Shown here: positions 44,648-53,857 of the stretch, piece after piece
How the letters are laid out: each line of letters opens with the position of its first letter
Position numbering within the stretch: the stretch's first letter is position 1
Source of the DNA: Calothrix sp. NIES-3974
GTDB taxonomy: Bacteria; Cyanobacteriota; Cyanobacteriia; Cyanobacteriales; Nostocaceae
Length of the DNA stretch: 64,000 nucleotides
Assembly (NCBI RefSeq): GCF_002368395.1
Contig: NZ_AP018254.1
Coordinates: forward strand, 1,364,001-1,428,000
Direction: 5' to 3'
The notes under the pieces: generated by a model
The model's database searches: none
The model's input: only the letters and a program-made list of their open reading frames with translations
Told to the model about the DNA's origin: nothing
Made by a program: the position numbers and the translations under genes

Positions 44648-46003
44648 ATGGACAACCAGACAGTTACCCAGGTTCAGTTTCTACAACGTCAAGCAGCTTC
44701 TTTGTTGCTGTATCAATCGGTATTGCAATCAGAGGTAGGGATAGCCTTTGGGGAACTGTTAGAAGTGATCCGGTATGGGGATGGGGATGGTCGGGGATGT
44801 TTGCAAGCTTACGGCAAATATTTTCATTGTTTAGCAACTCAGCAGCAGAATTGGGAAGACTTTTTAATTACCCAAATTTTGTATGCAGATAATCCCTTTT
44901 CTCGTCAAGTGCAAGTGTGTAAGTTTGCAGAGTTGTCACCAGCTTTAATTAATGCAGTGCGTCACGATTTGCAAGCTTTACAAAGTTTGTATGAATGTAG
45001 CTGTGCAATTTTGAGTCATTGGGTGCAATCGGTGGTGCATTTACCCGTGTCTCCGGTGTTGTGGTATCAAGAAACTTCCTCCTATCCCCATAAATCAGCA
45101 GAAGTGAAAACACTGATGGAAAAATTTCATACAGAGGAGGATTGGGGAGAACTGGTGGAGGATTTAGCCAAACACTATCAAAAATGGGGAATGGGTATAT
45201 TTTCCCAGTATGGCGCTTTTCGCTGGGAAAACCATCAATTGGTGGGAATAGCGCATCCCGACCCAATTACCCTGGGTGATTTAGCGGGATATGAACATCA
45301 AAAAGCTACTTTAGTGAAAAATACTCAAGCTTTACTTTCTGGATTTCCAGCTTTGCATGTTTTATTGTACGGTAGTCGGGGTTCAGGGAAATCATCCCTA
45401 GTCAAAGCATTATTAAACGAATACGCTGATTCCGGTCTCAGGATGATTGAGGTGGGGAAACAAGAGTTAGCAGCGTTACCAGAAATCATCGAAAAAATAC
45501 GTAACCTGAGTTTAAAATTTATCATTTTCGTCGATGACTTATCCTTTGAAGATGACGACGATGCCTTTAAATCCTTGAAAGTAGTCCTAGAAGGGAATTT
45601 AACAGCCCGTGCTAACAACGTAGTCGTTTATGCCACTTCCAACCGAAGGCATTTAGTGCGAGAATATTTTAGTGAACGACCCAAACCCAGCGAAGCAGAC
45701 GAAATCCATGCCTGGGACAGCAACGAAGAAAAATTATCCTTCAGCGATCGCTTTGGTTTAACCTTGACTTTTACGCCAGCCGATCAAAGCACCTACCTCA
45801 ATATTGTCGAGCATCTCGCGAAAAAGGCCAACATAACCATCAAACCAGAAGAATTGAAATTTCAAGCACTACAGTGGGCTACCCGTCACAATGGACGCTC
45901 CGGACGTTCCGCACGTCAATTTATTGATTTTCTGCGAGCAGAACTTGCGACGAAAAGAAATCGGGTTTCAAAAAGAAACCCGATTTCTAACACCAAGTCG
46001 TGA
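44648..46003 (+). CDS. DUF815 family AAA-type ATPase
   Basis: A 451-residue protein. The N-terminal 190 residues are helical and specific to this group. The C-terminal part is the DUF815 P-loop ATPase: LAGYEHQKATLVKNTQALLSG, Walker A LLYGSRGSGKSSLVKALL, Walker B-like FIIFVDDLSFEDDDDAFKSLK, sensor-like VVVYATSNRRHLVREYF and the C-terminal lid ending RSARQFIDFLRAEL. The function of DUF815 ATPases is not established; a remodelling or loading role is assumed from the AAA fold. The 3' end overlaps the convergent glycosyltransferase gene by 17 bp, so their transcripts are antisense at the ends. Confidence 0.87.
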   Translation: MDNQTVTQVQFLQRQAASLLLYQSVLQSEVGIAFGELLEVIRYGDGDGRGCLQAYGKYFHCLATQQQNWEDFLITQILYADNPFSRQVQVCKFAELSPALINAVRHDLQALQSLYECSCAILSHWVQSVVHLPVSPVLWYQETSSYPHKSAEVKTLMEKFHTEEDWGELVEDLAKHYQKWGMGIFSQYGAFRWENHQLVGIAHPDPITLGDLAGYEHQKATLVKNTQALLSGFPALHVLLYGSRGSGKSSLVKALLNEYADSGLRMIEVGKQELAALPEIIEKIRNLSLKFIIFVDDLSFEDDDDAFKSLKVVLEGNLTARANNVVVYATSNRRHLVREYFSERPKPSEADEIHAWDSNEEKLSFSDRFGLTLTFTPADQSTYLNIVEHLAKKANITIKPEELKFQALQWATRHNGRSGRSARQFIDFLRAELATKRNRVSKRNPISNTKS

Positions 46004-47189
46004 TTTGCCGTTCTTGGCAGACTTGTCGATAAACTGCTTCGGTTTGCAGTGCTAATTTACCCCAGTGAAAGCGGTGTTTGAGGTCTTCGTAGGCATTGTC
46101 GATTAGCCATTGCCGATAACCAGGGTTTTTTAAAACTTCCAAAATTCCCCACGCAAGGGAGTCCGGGTTATTGGTTTGGGTGACAACACCAGTGCGGGTG
46201 TGTTGAACGACTTCCGGAAAACCACCCGTATCGGAGACAACTACAGGCACACGGGAAGCAAAACTTTCGAGGGCAACAATACCAAAGGGTTCATATAAAC
46301 TGGGAAAGACTGCACAATCAGCAATGGTTTGAAATTTATCTAAGTATTCATCCGATAGGAATCCGGTAAAGTAGCATTTGTGCCAAATACCCAGATTCCA
46401 GGCTTGTTGTTTGAGGTGGTCGGTATTACCACCGCCAATAATCACAAATTTGACATTACCACCCATCTCCGTGAGAACACGGGGAGCAGCACTCAGGAGG
46501 AGGGGTACACCCTTTTCGTAGGTCATGCGACCGACATAGTAAACGATTTTTTCCCCATCTTCCGCATAGAAGCGGCGAAAATCCTGGGCATGAAAATTGA
46601 GGTGGTGACGTTTTTTTTCGGGACGGATACCGTTGTAAATCACATCCATTTTTTCCCAGGGTGTATCAAAGGCGCGTTGTAATTCGTGACGCATGTAATT
46701 AGTACAGACAATAACTCGCCACGCTTCATAGACCAGGTTATATTCCTTCAGGTGGATATAGCGTTGGGTGTCATTATGGATACCATTATAACGACCGTAT
46801 TCCGTGGCGTGGATTGTGGCAATTAGGGGAATTTTGAACAGATGTTTGAGAGCGATCGCCGCATCTCCAACTAACCAATCATGGGCATGGATTAAATCAA
46901 AATCCCCAAGTTCTGAAATGAGTTGACCTCCCAGTTTTCCCATACTTTCATTCATATTGACAACCCAATGGAAAAAATCATTTCCAGGAGCAACGGGCAC
47001 TCGGTAAACATGGATACCTTCCACAGTTTCCTGAGTTGGTGCAGAGGCAAATTCAGGGGTGATAAGATGTATTTGGTGTCCCAGTTTGACTAGTTCTGGG
47101 TATAATTCGCTGACATGACGAGCAATTCCCCCGACAATGCGCGGTGGAAATTCCCAACTCAGTACAAGTATTTTCATGGGTGTTGACAT
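45987..47189 (-). CDS. GT4-family glycosyltransferase, glycogen-synthase-like
   Basis: A retaining GT-B glycosyltransferase of about 400 residues. It has the N-terminal WEFPPRIVGGIARHVSELYPEL and FDLIHAHDWLVGDAAIALKH, the donor-binding VGRMTYEKGVPLLLSA and the E-x7-E motif in FPSLYEPFGIVALESF. The WEFPP start and HAHDW are shared with glycogen/starch-synthase-like GT4 enzymes, but it is shorter than cyanobacterial GlgA proteins, so the acceptor is not clear. The frame opens at 47213; MSTPMKILVLS at 47189 gives the normal MKILVLSWE start, with an alternative at 47177. It overlaps the DUF815 gene by 17 bp at its 3' end. Confidence 0.9.
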   Translation of the reverse strand: MSTPMKILVLSWEFPPRIVGGIARHVSELYPELVKLGHQIHLITPEFASAPTQETVEGIHVYRVPVAPGNDFFHWVVNMNESMGKLGGQLISELGDFDLIHAHDWLVGDAAIALKHLFKIPLIATIHATEYGRYNGIHNDTQRYIHLKEYNLVYEAWRVIVCTNYMRHELQRAFDTPWEKMDVIYNGIRPEKKRHHLNFHAQDFRRFYAEDGEKIVYYVGRMTYEKGVPLLLSAAPRVLTEMGGNVKFVIIGGGNTDHLKQQAWNLGIWHKCYFTGFLSDEYLDKFQTIADCAVFPSLYEPFGIVALESFASRVPVVVSDTGGFPEVVQHTRTGVVTQTNNPDSLAWGILEVLKNPGYRQWLIDNAYEDLKHRFHWGKLALQTEAVYRQVCQERQITTWC

Positions 47190-47327
47190 AGGGAAGCGAC
47201 AAAAAAAAGGCAAAACAGCAAATAACTGACTGTTGGGAAAGGATGAGGGTTATAGGGATACGCAATTACTGCATGTAAGTAAAATTAAAAAGAATAAGTT
47301 TAATATATAGGTAATATATAGGAAAAA

Positions 47328-47672
47328 ATGTCACCCAAAAAGAAATCAACTAATGAAGGTGTAGTTTGGCAGGAATTCGGTCATGAGAATTTAGCCGCGA
47401 CAGCAAGACCAACCCCCGAATTACCACCTTCCCAGCAAAATGTCCGGGTACAAGCCACCCGTGCAGGTCGTAAAGGCAAAACGGTCACGGTAATTACTGG
47501 TTTCCAAGCTCAACCGGAAACCTTGCAAGCTTTGTTAAAAAAACTAAAATCCCAGTGTGGAAGCGGAGGAACCATTAAGGATAATGAAATCGAAATCCAA
47601 GGCGACCATAAGCAAAAAATTTTAGACATCCTGCTGCAAATGGGATATAAGGCTAAGATTAGTGGAGGTTAG
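47328..47672 (+). CDS. SUI1/YciH family translation factor
   Basis: A 114-residue protein with the eIF1/SUI1 fold: RAGRKGKTVTVITGFQAQPETLQALLKKLKSQCGSGGTIKDNEIEIQGDHKQKILDILLQMGYKAKISGG. In bacteria YciH-like proteins are thought to influence start-codon selection or stress translation, and their role in cyanobacteria is little studied. It is divergent from the glycosyltransferase gene and monocistronic, ending in a repeat-containing spacer. Confidence 0.9.
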   Translation: MSPKKKSTNEGVVWQEFGHENLAATARPTPELPPSQQNVRVQATRAGRKGKTVTVITGFQAQPETLQALLKKLKSQCGSGGTIKDNEIEIQGDHKQKILDILLQMGYKAKISGG

Positions 47673-47828
47673 GAAGAAATTGGGGAACAACAGGTGATGG
47701 AACTCCTGCTCATCCCCCTGCTCCCCATGGGGAGGTATGAGAATTAGCGGAATACAGTTCCCTGGGAAAGTATTTTCAGTCGCCAAAAGGGCAAAAAATA
47801 GGTATATACTTAGGGATTGTGGAAAAAA

Positions 47829-48012
47829 AGACGCGATATATCGCGTCTCTATATATCACAAGAATTAGAGGGGGTTTTTAGTCGCAAAAAGCGCTTTCCC
47901 AATAGGTCTATGGAGTTCAAAAACCTTACATTTGTAATTTTTGAGAGCCAAACAAAAGTGGAATTTTTAGCTTAAAACTATTCCCTGTACAAACGCGACA
48001 TGTCGCGTCTCT
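47829..48012. repeat. two palindromic hairpin repeats in the SUI1-SH3 spacer
   Basis: AGACG-CGATATATCG-CGTCT at 47829-47851 and a second with centre CGACATGTCG at 47987-48012. The two centres are different but each is self-complementary. The 376-bp spacer 47673-48048 holds no gene. Confidence 0.8.
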
Positions 48013-48048
48013 TTTCCGCCAATCCTATATGATATACATATTGTGGTT

Positions 48049-48648
48049 TTACTGATTTCGGCGGTATTCGCTACCAGATGCACGAAAACCTTTTTCTCGA
48101 TATGTTATTACCCCATCGTTGCTACCAGCAATTACTAATTCCGTCTCTCCAAAGGGGATAAATCGGGCATAGTAACTAACCTGGTCTTTGACAGCGACGT
48201 AGGTAATAAATTTGCTGCTGGTGGTACTGGTTTCAAATTTGGGAATCTTGGCGGAGACTACGCCCGTAATTTCCGTTTGCTCACGACGGTTGTCATAAAC
48301 ATTCATTAAACTTTTGCCTGCTTCCGTATATATCCGCAGGGTTTTGCCCTCGGTGACAAAATAAAGTAAGGTGGCAGCATCACTGGGGTTGGTCTCACCA
48401 CGCAATTCAATCACATCTTCCCGTACCCAACCGACTTGATTACTAGCGTTACCATACTGGACTTTGTACCAGGTATATCTGTCACCTGCGGGTTTGAGTT
48501 TTTCCAGGATTTTTACCTCGTCTCCCGCATTACCTGTGTGAACAATATTATGATTAACTGAAGCACCAGCACGGATATTTACCTTGTTAGTAGTACTACT
48601 ATTGCTTTTTAAGACAGCATTGCTCCCTGTTACGGTTTGTGTTGGCAT
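48049..48648 (-). CDS. SH3b-domain protein without signal peptide
   Basis: A 199-residue protein. Residues 20-85 form a bacterial SH3 domain (KVNIRAGASVNHNIVHTGNAGDEVKILE... VGWVREDVIEL). The remaining 110 residues are beta-rich (TLLYFVTEGKTLRIYTEAGKSLMNVYDN, then TYVAVKDQVSYYARFIPFGETELVIAGSNDGVITYREKG) and look like a small beta-sandwich specific to this group. No signal peptide or membrane segment is visible, which is unusual for an SH3b protein and suggests a cytoplasmic role. GGGGGG lies before the ATG. The AtzG-like gene lies just upstream on the same strand. Confidence 0.8.
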   Translation of the reverse strand: MPTQTVTGSNAVLKSNSSTTNKVNIRAGASVNHNIVHTGNAGDEVKILEKLKPAGDRYTWYKVQYGNASNQVGWVREDVIELRGETNPSDAATLLYFVTEGKTLRIYTEAGKSLMNVYDNRREQTEITGVVSAKIPKFETSTTSSKFITYVAVKDQVSYYARFIPFGETELVIAGSNDGVITYREKGFRASGSEYRRNQ

Positions 48649-48711
48649 AAGCCCCCCTGGGATGTATTTTAAAAAGTTTTTTCCTACTCTAAATATAATT
48701 GGTCACTTAAA

Positions 48712-48906
48712 TTACGGTTCAAATTTACCGAAAATTTCCATATTCTCAGGTAATTCAAATTCATTGACTAATTTAGCTTGGGTATAAATTCGCTCTAGAT
48801 TTTCTGTCACCCCAGTACGATATTCATCCCGTAATTTTAAATCTATTAATCGGGACATTTGTTCTACAAAAGTATTGAAGTCCAATTCCAATTTCTTTTC
48901 AGACAT
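48712..48906 (-). CDS. AtzG-like (DUF4089) small protein
   Basis: A 64-residue helical protein (MSEKKLELDFNTFVEQMS... FGKFEP). It matches the AtzG pattern (EYR-x-GV-x-ENLERI followed by LVNEFELPENME-x-F). In other bacteria AtzG is a small subunit that supports the amidase AtzE. No amidase gene is adjacent, so this copy is an orphan, either working with a distant amidase or acquired alone. The frame opens at 48933; the ATG at 48906 fits the family's length. Confidence 0.7.
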   Translation of the reverse strand: MSEKKLELDFNTFVEQMSRLIDLKLRDEYRTGVTENLERIYTQAKLVNEFELPENMEIFGKFEP

Positions 48907-49194
48907 GGTTTTATCAGCCCAAGGTATCCCCACATCATCACATAATTATGACTAAAGACACCTAGTAATATTCAGGAAAATCTAGATAATAAACACATAG
49001 CAATTACATTATCAACCCCCCATAATCATACCAACTTTGAAAGATGAAGACGACAGACGGAAAGATGAAACCCTTGTATAACAAGAGCTTTCCCATGAAA
49101 AATCCATAGACTCGCAGCGTCCAGTCCAGGACAACGCTGCGCCTATCCCCTTTCTGAATCGAAAATCCACAATCCAAAATCGCATAACCTCACC

Positions 49195-52100
49195 ATGAGT
49201 ATCAGCAATCTATCTATCCGTCGTCACATTGGTACATTGATGCTAACTCTGGCGGTAATTATCGTCGGTTTATTTTTCATTATTCAACTGCCTGTTGATT
49301 TACTTCCTTCTATTACCTATCCCCGTATTAGTGTGCGGGTGGGAGCTCCCGGTGTTTCCCCAGAAGTGGCGGTGGATGAGATTACCAGACCCCTGGAGGA
49401 GGCTTTTGCAGCGACAGAAGGAGTGGTGCAGGTCTACTCGGAAACACGGGAAGGTGTGGTGAACCTGCAATTATTTTTTGAGGTTGGTGGTAACATAGAT
49501 CAAGCCTTAAATGATGCGACAGCTGCCTTTAATAGAGCGCGTGGGACTTTGCCAGACATTATCCAGGAACCCCGGATTGTCAAAATTGACCCTTCCCAGT
49601 TACCAGTATACGAATTAGCCCTGACTTCCCCCCAACTATCGGGGGTGGATTTGCGGGTATTTGCCGAGGAAGAATTAGCCAGGGAGTTGACAGTAGTACC
49701 GGGAGTTGCAGCCGTTGATATTTCCGGTGGGGTTGGGGAAGAAGTCCGTGTAAATATAGATTTGCAGCGCTTACAGGCTTTAGGAGTAGGGTTAACAAAC
49801 GTTTTAAATGAATTACGCGATCGCAATCAGGATATTTCTGGTGGGAGAATTCTCGGTGATAGTTCGGAACCCTTGACCCGTACCGTGGGTAGGTTTGCGA
49901 ATGCAGAGGAAATCAAAAATTTATCTTTTATTGTCGCTGGAAGTAACAGCACTAATTCGGAAAATCCAGTTTCTTTACCAGCTAAACGGGTATATTTACG
50001 GGATTTTGCGGAAGTGATTGATGGTACAGAAAATCAGCGGATTTTTGTTTCCCTCAACCAGCAACCAGCAGTGAAAGTGAGTATTCGCAAACAACCGGAT
50101 GCCAACACAATTACGGTGGTAGATGGGGTCAAAAATCGGTTAGAAGCCTTGAAAAAAACCGGTGTTATCCCCCCCAATACCTTACTAATTCCTACCTTAG
50201 ATGAATCCAGATTTATCCGCAGTTCCATCGCCAATGTCACCACCTCTGGATTACTCGGTGCAGGTTTAGCGGCATTGGCTGTAATTATATTTTTAGGTTC
50301 CCTCCGCCAAACTTTTATTATTATCGTTTCCATCCCCCTAGCTACCCTTGCAGCAATTATTTTGATGGGATTATTTAATCTTTCCCTAAATATTTTTAGT
50401 TTGGGTGGATTAGCCTTTGGGGTAGGGATTGTAGTCGATAATTCCATTGTCATGTTGGAAACCATTGCCGATGGAATCAATCACAAAAAACAACTCGCTG
50501 CGGCAGAAAATCCCCATCCCACTAGCTTAATTTCCGTTGTTGATGTTGCAGCAGAATCCAGTCAAAAAGTTGAATCAGCCCTCATTGCTTCCACTGCAAC
50601 TAACCTGGTTGCGGTCATCCCCTTTTTACTCATCGGTGGATTTATTTCCTTAATTTTTAGCGAATTAATCCTCACAATTAGTTTCGCTGTCGCTGCTTCT
50701 ATTTTAATTGCAGTCACCGTCGTACCCATGTTGACATCACGGATGTTGGCATGGAAAATATCAAGTGGTCTGCACCGCTTTTTCCTACTTAGAGAATTTA
50801 ACCTCCGCTTTCTTGGTTTTACCAACCTCTACAGCAAACTTCTGGGAAAAATTCTCAAAATCCGTATTCTGGTATTAGCACTTACCATCACCGTCTTTGC
50901 AACTAGCACCTGGTGGATGTTACCCCAAATCCCCCAGGAAATCCTACCCCGAATCAACACCGGACAAGCGAGTTTATTTGCGAGTTTTCCCCCAGGGACA
51001 CCCATTGAAACCAACCGTCAAGTGATGACGAAGGTAGACGAAATCCTGCAAAACCAACCGGAAACCGAATACGTATTTACCAGCGTCGGTGGTACTCTAT
51101 TTGGTACTTCCACCTTTGCCAATCCCCTCCGCAGTTCCAGCACCATCACCCTTAAACCCGGTAGTGATGTCAACGCCTATATTGAAAAGGTGACAAAAGA
51201 ATTTAATCAACTAAATTTGGTTGATATTCGCTTGCGACTTGCACCGGGACAAGTACGGGGTCTAATCCTGAATAATTCCCCTACCCGTGGTGCAGATTTA
51301 GATATTGTTCTCCAAAGTGAAGATAGTGATGCTTTACAAGCTGCTGGAAGACAAGTATTAGCCGCACTCGACCAAAATGTCACCCTCGCGAGATTTCGTC
51401 CCGACGCAGACGACCGTCAACCGGAAATCCAAATCCGTCCCGACTGGGAAAGAACCGCCGAATTAGGTTTAACAGCACGGGATATCGGTGATACAATTCA
51501 AACCGCCATCGAGGGAACCATTCCCACCCGCTTACAACGGGGAAATCGCCTGGTCGATGTGCGGGTGCAATTAAACGAACAATCGATTCAAAACACTTCC
51601 CAACTTAACAGTTTACCCCTATTTACCCAAGGAAATCGCCAAATTCGCATCAGCGACGTGGCAACCATCCGCGAGGACTTCGCACCCGGTGAAATTAAGC
51701 GCATCAACCAACGACAAGTATATATTATTGCAGGCAACTTAAGTGAAGGTGCAAGCCTCAGTCAAGCCGCAAATCAGGTCGAACAAGTCCTCGATGAATT
51801 GGAATTACCGGAGGGAGTCACGGTTCTCCCCAGTGCTGCGGCAGATTCCAACAACCAACTGCAAAATTCTCTGAAAATTCTAGGGGGATTGGCCATATTC
51901 CTAGTGTTTGTGGTGATGGCGGTACAATACAACTCCCTCGTAGACCCTTTAGTAATTATTTTAACGGTTCCCCTAGCAATTACCGGGGGAGTCTTAGGAT
52001 TGTACATCACCCAAACCGCCATTGGTGCAACGGTGATAGTCGGTGCAATCCTACTGGTGGGGATTGTGGTCAACAATGCAATTATCATGGTGGAACTAGC

Positions 52101-52386
52101 CAATCAAATCCGTGCAGAAGCCCAAATTACCCGTCAAGAGGCAATCGTCCAAGCTGCTCCCCAAAGATTACGTCCCATCTTTATGACCACCCTTACGACT
52201 GTTTTGGGGATGTTTCCTTTAGCACTGGGAATTGGCGAAGGTGCGGAATTTCTCCAGCCAATGGGAGTGGTTGTATTTTCCGGATTATCCCTGGCCACCC
52301 TCCTCACCTTGGTAATTATCCCTTGTTTTTACGTCTTGTTGCATGATATCTTCGCATCCCGCTGGTTAAAGGTATTTCGCGGGTAA
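49195..52386 (+). CDS. RND efflux transporter permease (HAE1/AcrB-like)
   Basis: An inner-membrane drug/proton antiporter of 1063 residues with two six-helix halves and two large periplasmic porter domains. The N-terminus LSIRRHIGTLMLTLAVIIVGLFFI, the first-half SLGGLAFGVGIVVDNSIVMLETI (proton-relay Asp in VVDNS) and the second-half AILLVGIVVNNAIIMVELANQ are diagnostic. The docking loops appear complete. No periplasmic adaptor (MFP) or outer-membrane factor gene is next to it, unlike typical RND operons, so it must use partners coded elsewhere or act alone. The leader contains a GACTCGCAGCGTCCAG... inverted repeat pair near 49112. Confidence 0.93.
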   Translation: MSISNLSIRRHIGTLMLTLAVIIVGLFFIIQLPVDLLPSITYPRISVRVGAPGVSPEVAVDEITRPLEEAFAATEGVVQVYSETREGVVNLQLFFEVGGNIDQALNDATAAFNRARGTLPDIIQEPRIVKIDPSQLPVYELALTSPQLSGVDLRVFAEEELARELTVVPGVAAVDISGGVGEEVRVNIDLQRLQALGVGLTNVLNELRDRNQDISGGRILGDSSEPLTRTVGRFANAEEIKNLSFIVAGSNSTNSENPVSLPAKRVYLRDFAEVIDGTENQRIFVSLNQQPAVKVSIRKQPDANTITVVDGVKNRLEALKKTGVIPPNTLLIPTLDESRFIRSSIANVTTSGLLGAGLAALAVIIFLGSLRQTFIIIVSIPLATLAAIILMGLFNLSLNIFSLGGLAFGVGIVVDNSIVMLETIADGINHKKQLAAAENPHPTSLISVVDVAAESSQKVESALIASTATNLVAVIPFLLIGGFISLIFSELILTISFAVAASILIAVTVVPMLTSRMLAWKISSGLHRFFLLREFNLRFLGFTNLYSKLLGKILKIRILVLALTITVFATSTWWMLPQIPQEILPRINTGQASLFASFPPGTPIETNRQVMTKVDEILQNQPETEYVFTSVGGTLFGTSTFANPLRSSSTITLKPGSDVNAYIEKVTKEFNQLNLVDIRLRLAPGQVRGLILNNSPTRGADLDIVLQSEDSDALQAAGRQVLAALDQNVTLARFRPDADDRQPEIQIRPDWERTAELGLTARDIGDTIQTAIEGTIPTRLQRGNRLVDVRVQLNEQSIQNTSQLNSLPLFTQGNRQIRISDVATIREDFAPGEIKRINQRQVYIIAGNLSEGASLSQAANQVEQVLDELELPEGVTVLPSAAADSNNQLQNSLKILGGLAIFLVFVVMAVQYNSLVDPLVIILTVPLAITGGVLGLYITQTAIGATVIVGAILLVGIVVNNAIIMVELANQIRAEAQITRQEAIVQAAPQRLRPIFMTTLTTVLGMFPLALGIGEGAEFLQPMGVVVFSGLSLATLLTLVIIPCFYVLLHDIFASRWLKVFRG

Positions 52387-52422
52387 TCCAATTTGGGATT
52401 GGGGATTAAAACCAAAATTATT

Positions 52423-52483
52423 GTAGAGACGCAGCAATGCTACGTCTCTACGCAACGTCAAATTTTCAATTCATCTTTGTATC
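52423..52483. repeat. inverted third copy of the 58-bp hairpin repeat
   Basis: GTAGAGACGCAGCAATGCTA and reverse arm, followed by GCAACGTCAAATTTTCAATT. This is the reverse complement of the leader-plus-hairpin unit found twice at 40970-41100. Confidence 0.8.
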
Positions 52484-52532
52484 CAGCAACATCGATGACC
52501 AGACATGATATGATACATTTTCACAATTGGTA

Positions 52533-53192
52533 TTAAGAAATAGGGGATTGATTTTGAGGTTGAGAACTTTCACCTAGTATATTTGGTAGTAGCAATCCTG
52601 AATTATTTTTATATGCAGCAAATTCTGGATAACGGGATAATGATTTATCTTTTTTCAGCATATTGGGAATAAAAATCACAATAATAAAGCCAGCAAAAAT
52701 AACAAAGGGAAGCCAATGTTGGGTTAGCATGGCAAAGGAAGAGTAAATAAAAATCTCTCCTAAATAATTAGTATTGCGACTACGAGCAAAAAAACCCTCC
52801 GTAATTAGACCGGGACGATATTTCAGGGTGTAATATTTTTGTGCATCACTGGTAAAGTGGAGAAAAACACCAATAATATTCAAAGAAATTGCCGCAGCAA
52901 CCAGGGGGAGAGGAGGAACGCTACCCCTACTGATGAGAAGATAGGGTGCAACCCAGTATAGGCAAACCACTACAAAAGCCAGGATAGCTTGTATTAAAGA
53001 CACCTCCTGCTCCCATTGCTTATCCGGATAAATGCGGTCTTTCAGCAACCATAAAAATCCATAGGTTCCATGTAGCGCTAGATACACCCAAGCACCAAGA
53101 GTAAAATTATCGAAGAAAAACATCATTCCCAGAATTACCAAACCAGTCAAGGCTTTGCTGAGATTTATGGGGTATTTGACCTTAATCATCAT
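52533..53192 (-). CDS. DUF1295 / isoprenylcysteine-methyltransferase-like membrane protein
   Basis: An integral membrane protein of 219 residues with about six helices. The C-terminal RPGLITEGFFARSRNTNYLGEIFIYSSFAML motif (FxxSRNPxYLGE) is the signature of the DUF1295/ICMT/steroid-reductase-like superfamily, which bind an S-adenosylmethionine or NADPH cofactor at the membrane surface. The acceptor is unknown. The second ATG at 53189 is an equally good start. It is followed by the terminator of the convergent neighbour's direction and belongs to no operon. Confidence 0.82.
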   Translation of the reverse strand: MMIKVKYPINLSKALTGLVILGMMFFFDNFTLGAWVYLALHGTYGFLWLLKDRIYPDKQWEQEVSLIQAILAFVVVCLYWVAPYLLISRGSVPPLPLVAAAISLNIIGVFLHFTSDAQKYYTLKYRPGLITEGFFARSRNTNYLGEIFIYSSFAMLTQHWLPFVIFAGFIIVIFIPNMLKKDKSLSRYPEFAAYKNNSGLLLPNILGESSQPQNQSPIS

Positions 53193-53257
53193 TAACTAAT
53201 TAGATTTACGAACTTAGACTTACAAACATTTTCCATTGTAGGGAAATTTTATTTATA

Positions 53258-53284
53258 AAAAAAAGACGGGCAAAACCCGTCGGC
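53258..53284 (-). terminator. intrinsic terminator of the small secreted barrel gene
   Basis: On the minus strand a perfect stem GACGGG/CCCGTC with a TTTT-containing loop is followed by eight T. It lies 103 bp after the stop of the gene at 53387-53857 and before the DUF1295 gene. Confidence 0.85.
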
Positions 53285-53350
53285 AAATAATTGATTATGT
53301 GGTATTATTTGGGACAAAGACTAAGCAATAAAATTGTGAAGAAAAGTCAC

Positions 53351-53379
53351 GGTGCTGAAAAACGTTATTTTTCAGTGCC
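53351..53379. terminator. second hairpin overlapping the 3' end of the barrel gene
   Basis: GGTGCTGAAAAA and TTTTTCAGTGCC form a stem of about eleven pairs with a short loop. It is followed on the plus strand by TTTTATTTT, so it could also stop plus-strand transcription. Confidence 0.55.
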
Positions 53380-53386
53380 TTTTATT

Positions 53387-53857
53387 TTAGAAACGATAGC
53401 CAACACCTACTTTCACAGGGAACTCACCGGAAGAAGTTAGATAAGTTACATCACCATACAGAACTACATTTTTCGCGATCGCAGTTTCTGCACCAGCTTG
53501 TAAAGCAAGAGAAGAGTAGTCATTTGTCCCATTTAGAGCAACTCCAGGACCAACGTAAATATTGGTATTTTTCGCAATTCCAGCATCATAGGTAACTGTA
53601 CCAATAAAAGCTGTATCATTACTGTCGGGGAAGTAGAGTAGGGAAGGACGGAGGGAAACGGGTAATGTTCCTAGTTGTACACGTCCATTAATACTAAGGG
53701 TACTATAGCTACCTTGACCGGAAACAACACCAGCACCGACTCCAACATAGCTTCCATCTAAACCTTTTTTTTCTGCTAATGCGGGTTTGCTTGCAACTGC
53801 AAATACTAACGCGGATAATGCGGAGAGGAAAAGTACGGAGTTTAATTGCTTACGCAT
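53387..53857 (-). CDS. secreted small outer-membrane-barrel-like protein
   Basis: A 156-residue exported protein with signal peptide (SVLFLSALSALVFAVASKPALA) and a beta-rich mature part of alternating polar and hydrophobic residues (GSYVGVGAGVVSGQGSY, INGRVQLGTLPVSLRPSLLYF, VLYGDVTYLTSSGEFPVKVGVGYRF). It ends in Phe, as outer-membrane barrel proteins do. The length would give about eight strands. No known domain was recognised. A clear intrinsic terminator follows, which suggests a single-gene, well-expressed unit. Confidence 0.8.
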   Translation of the reverse strand: MRKQLNSVLFLSALSALVFAVASKPALAEKKGLDGSYVGVGAGVVSGQGSYSTLSINGRVQLGTLPVSLRPSLLYFPDSNDTAFIGTVTYDAGIAKNTNIYVGPGVALNGTNDYSSLALQAGAETAIAKNVVLYGDVTYLTSSGEFPVKVGVGYRF

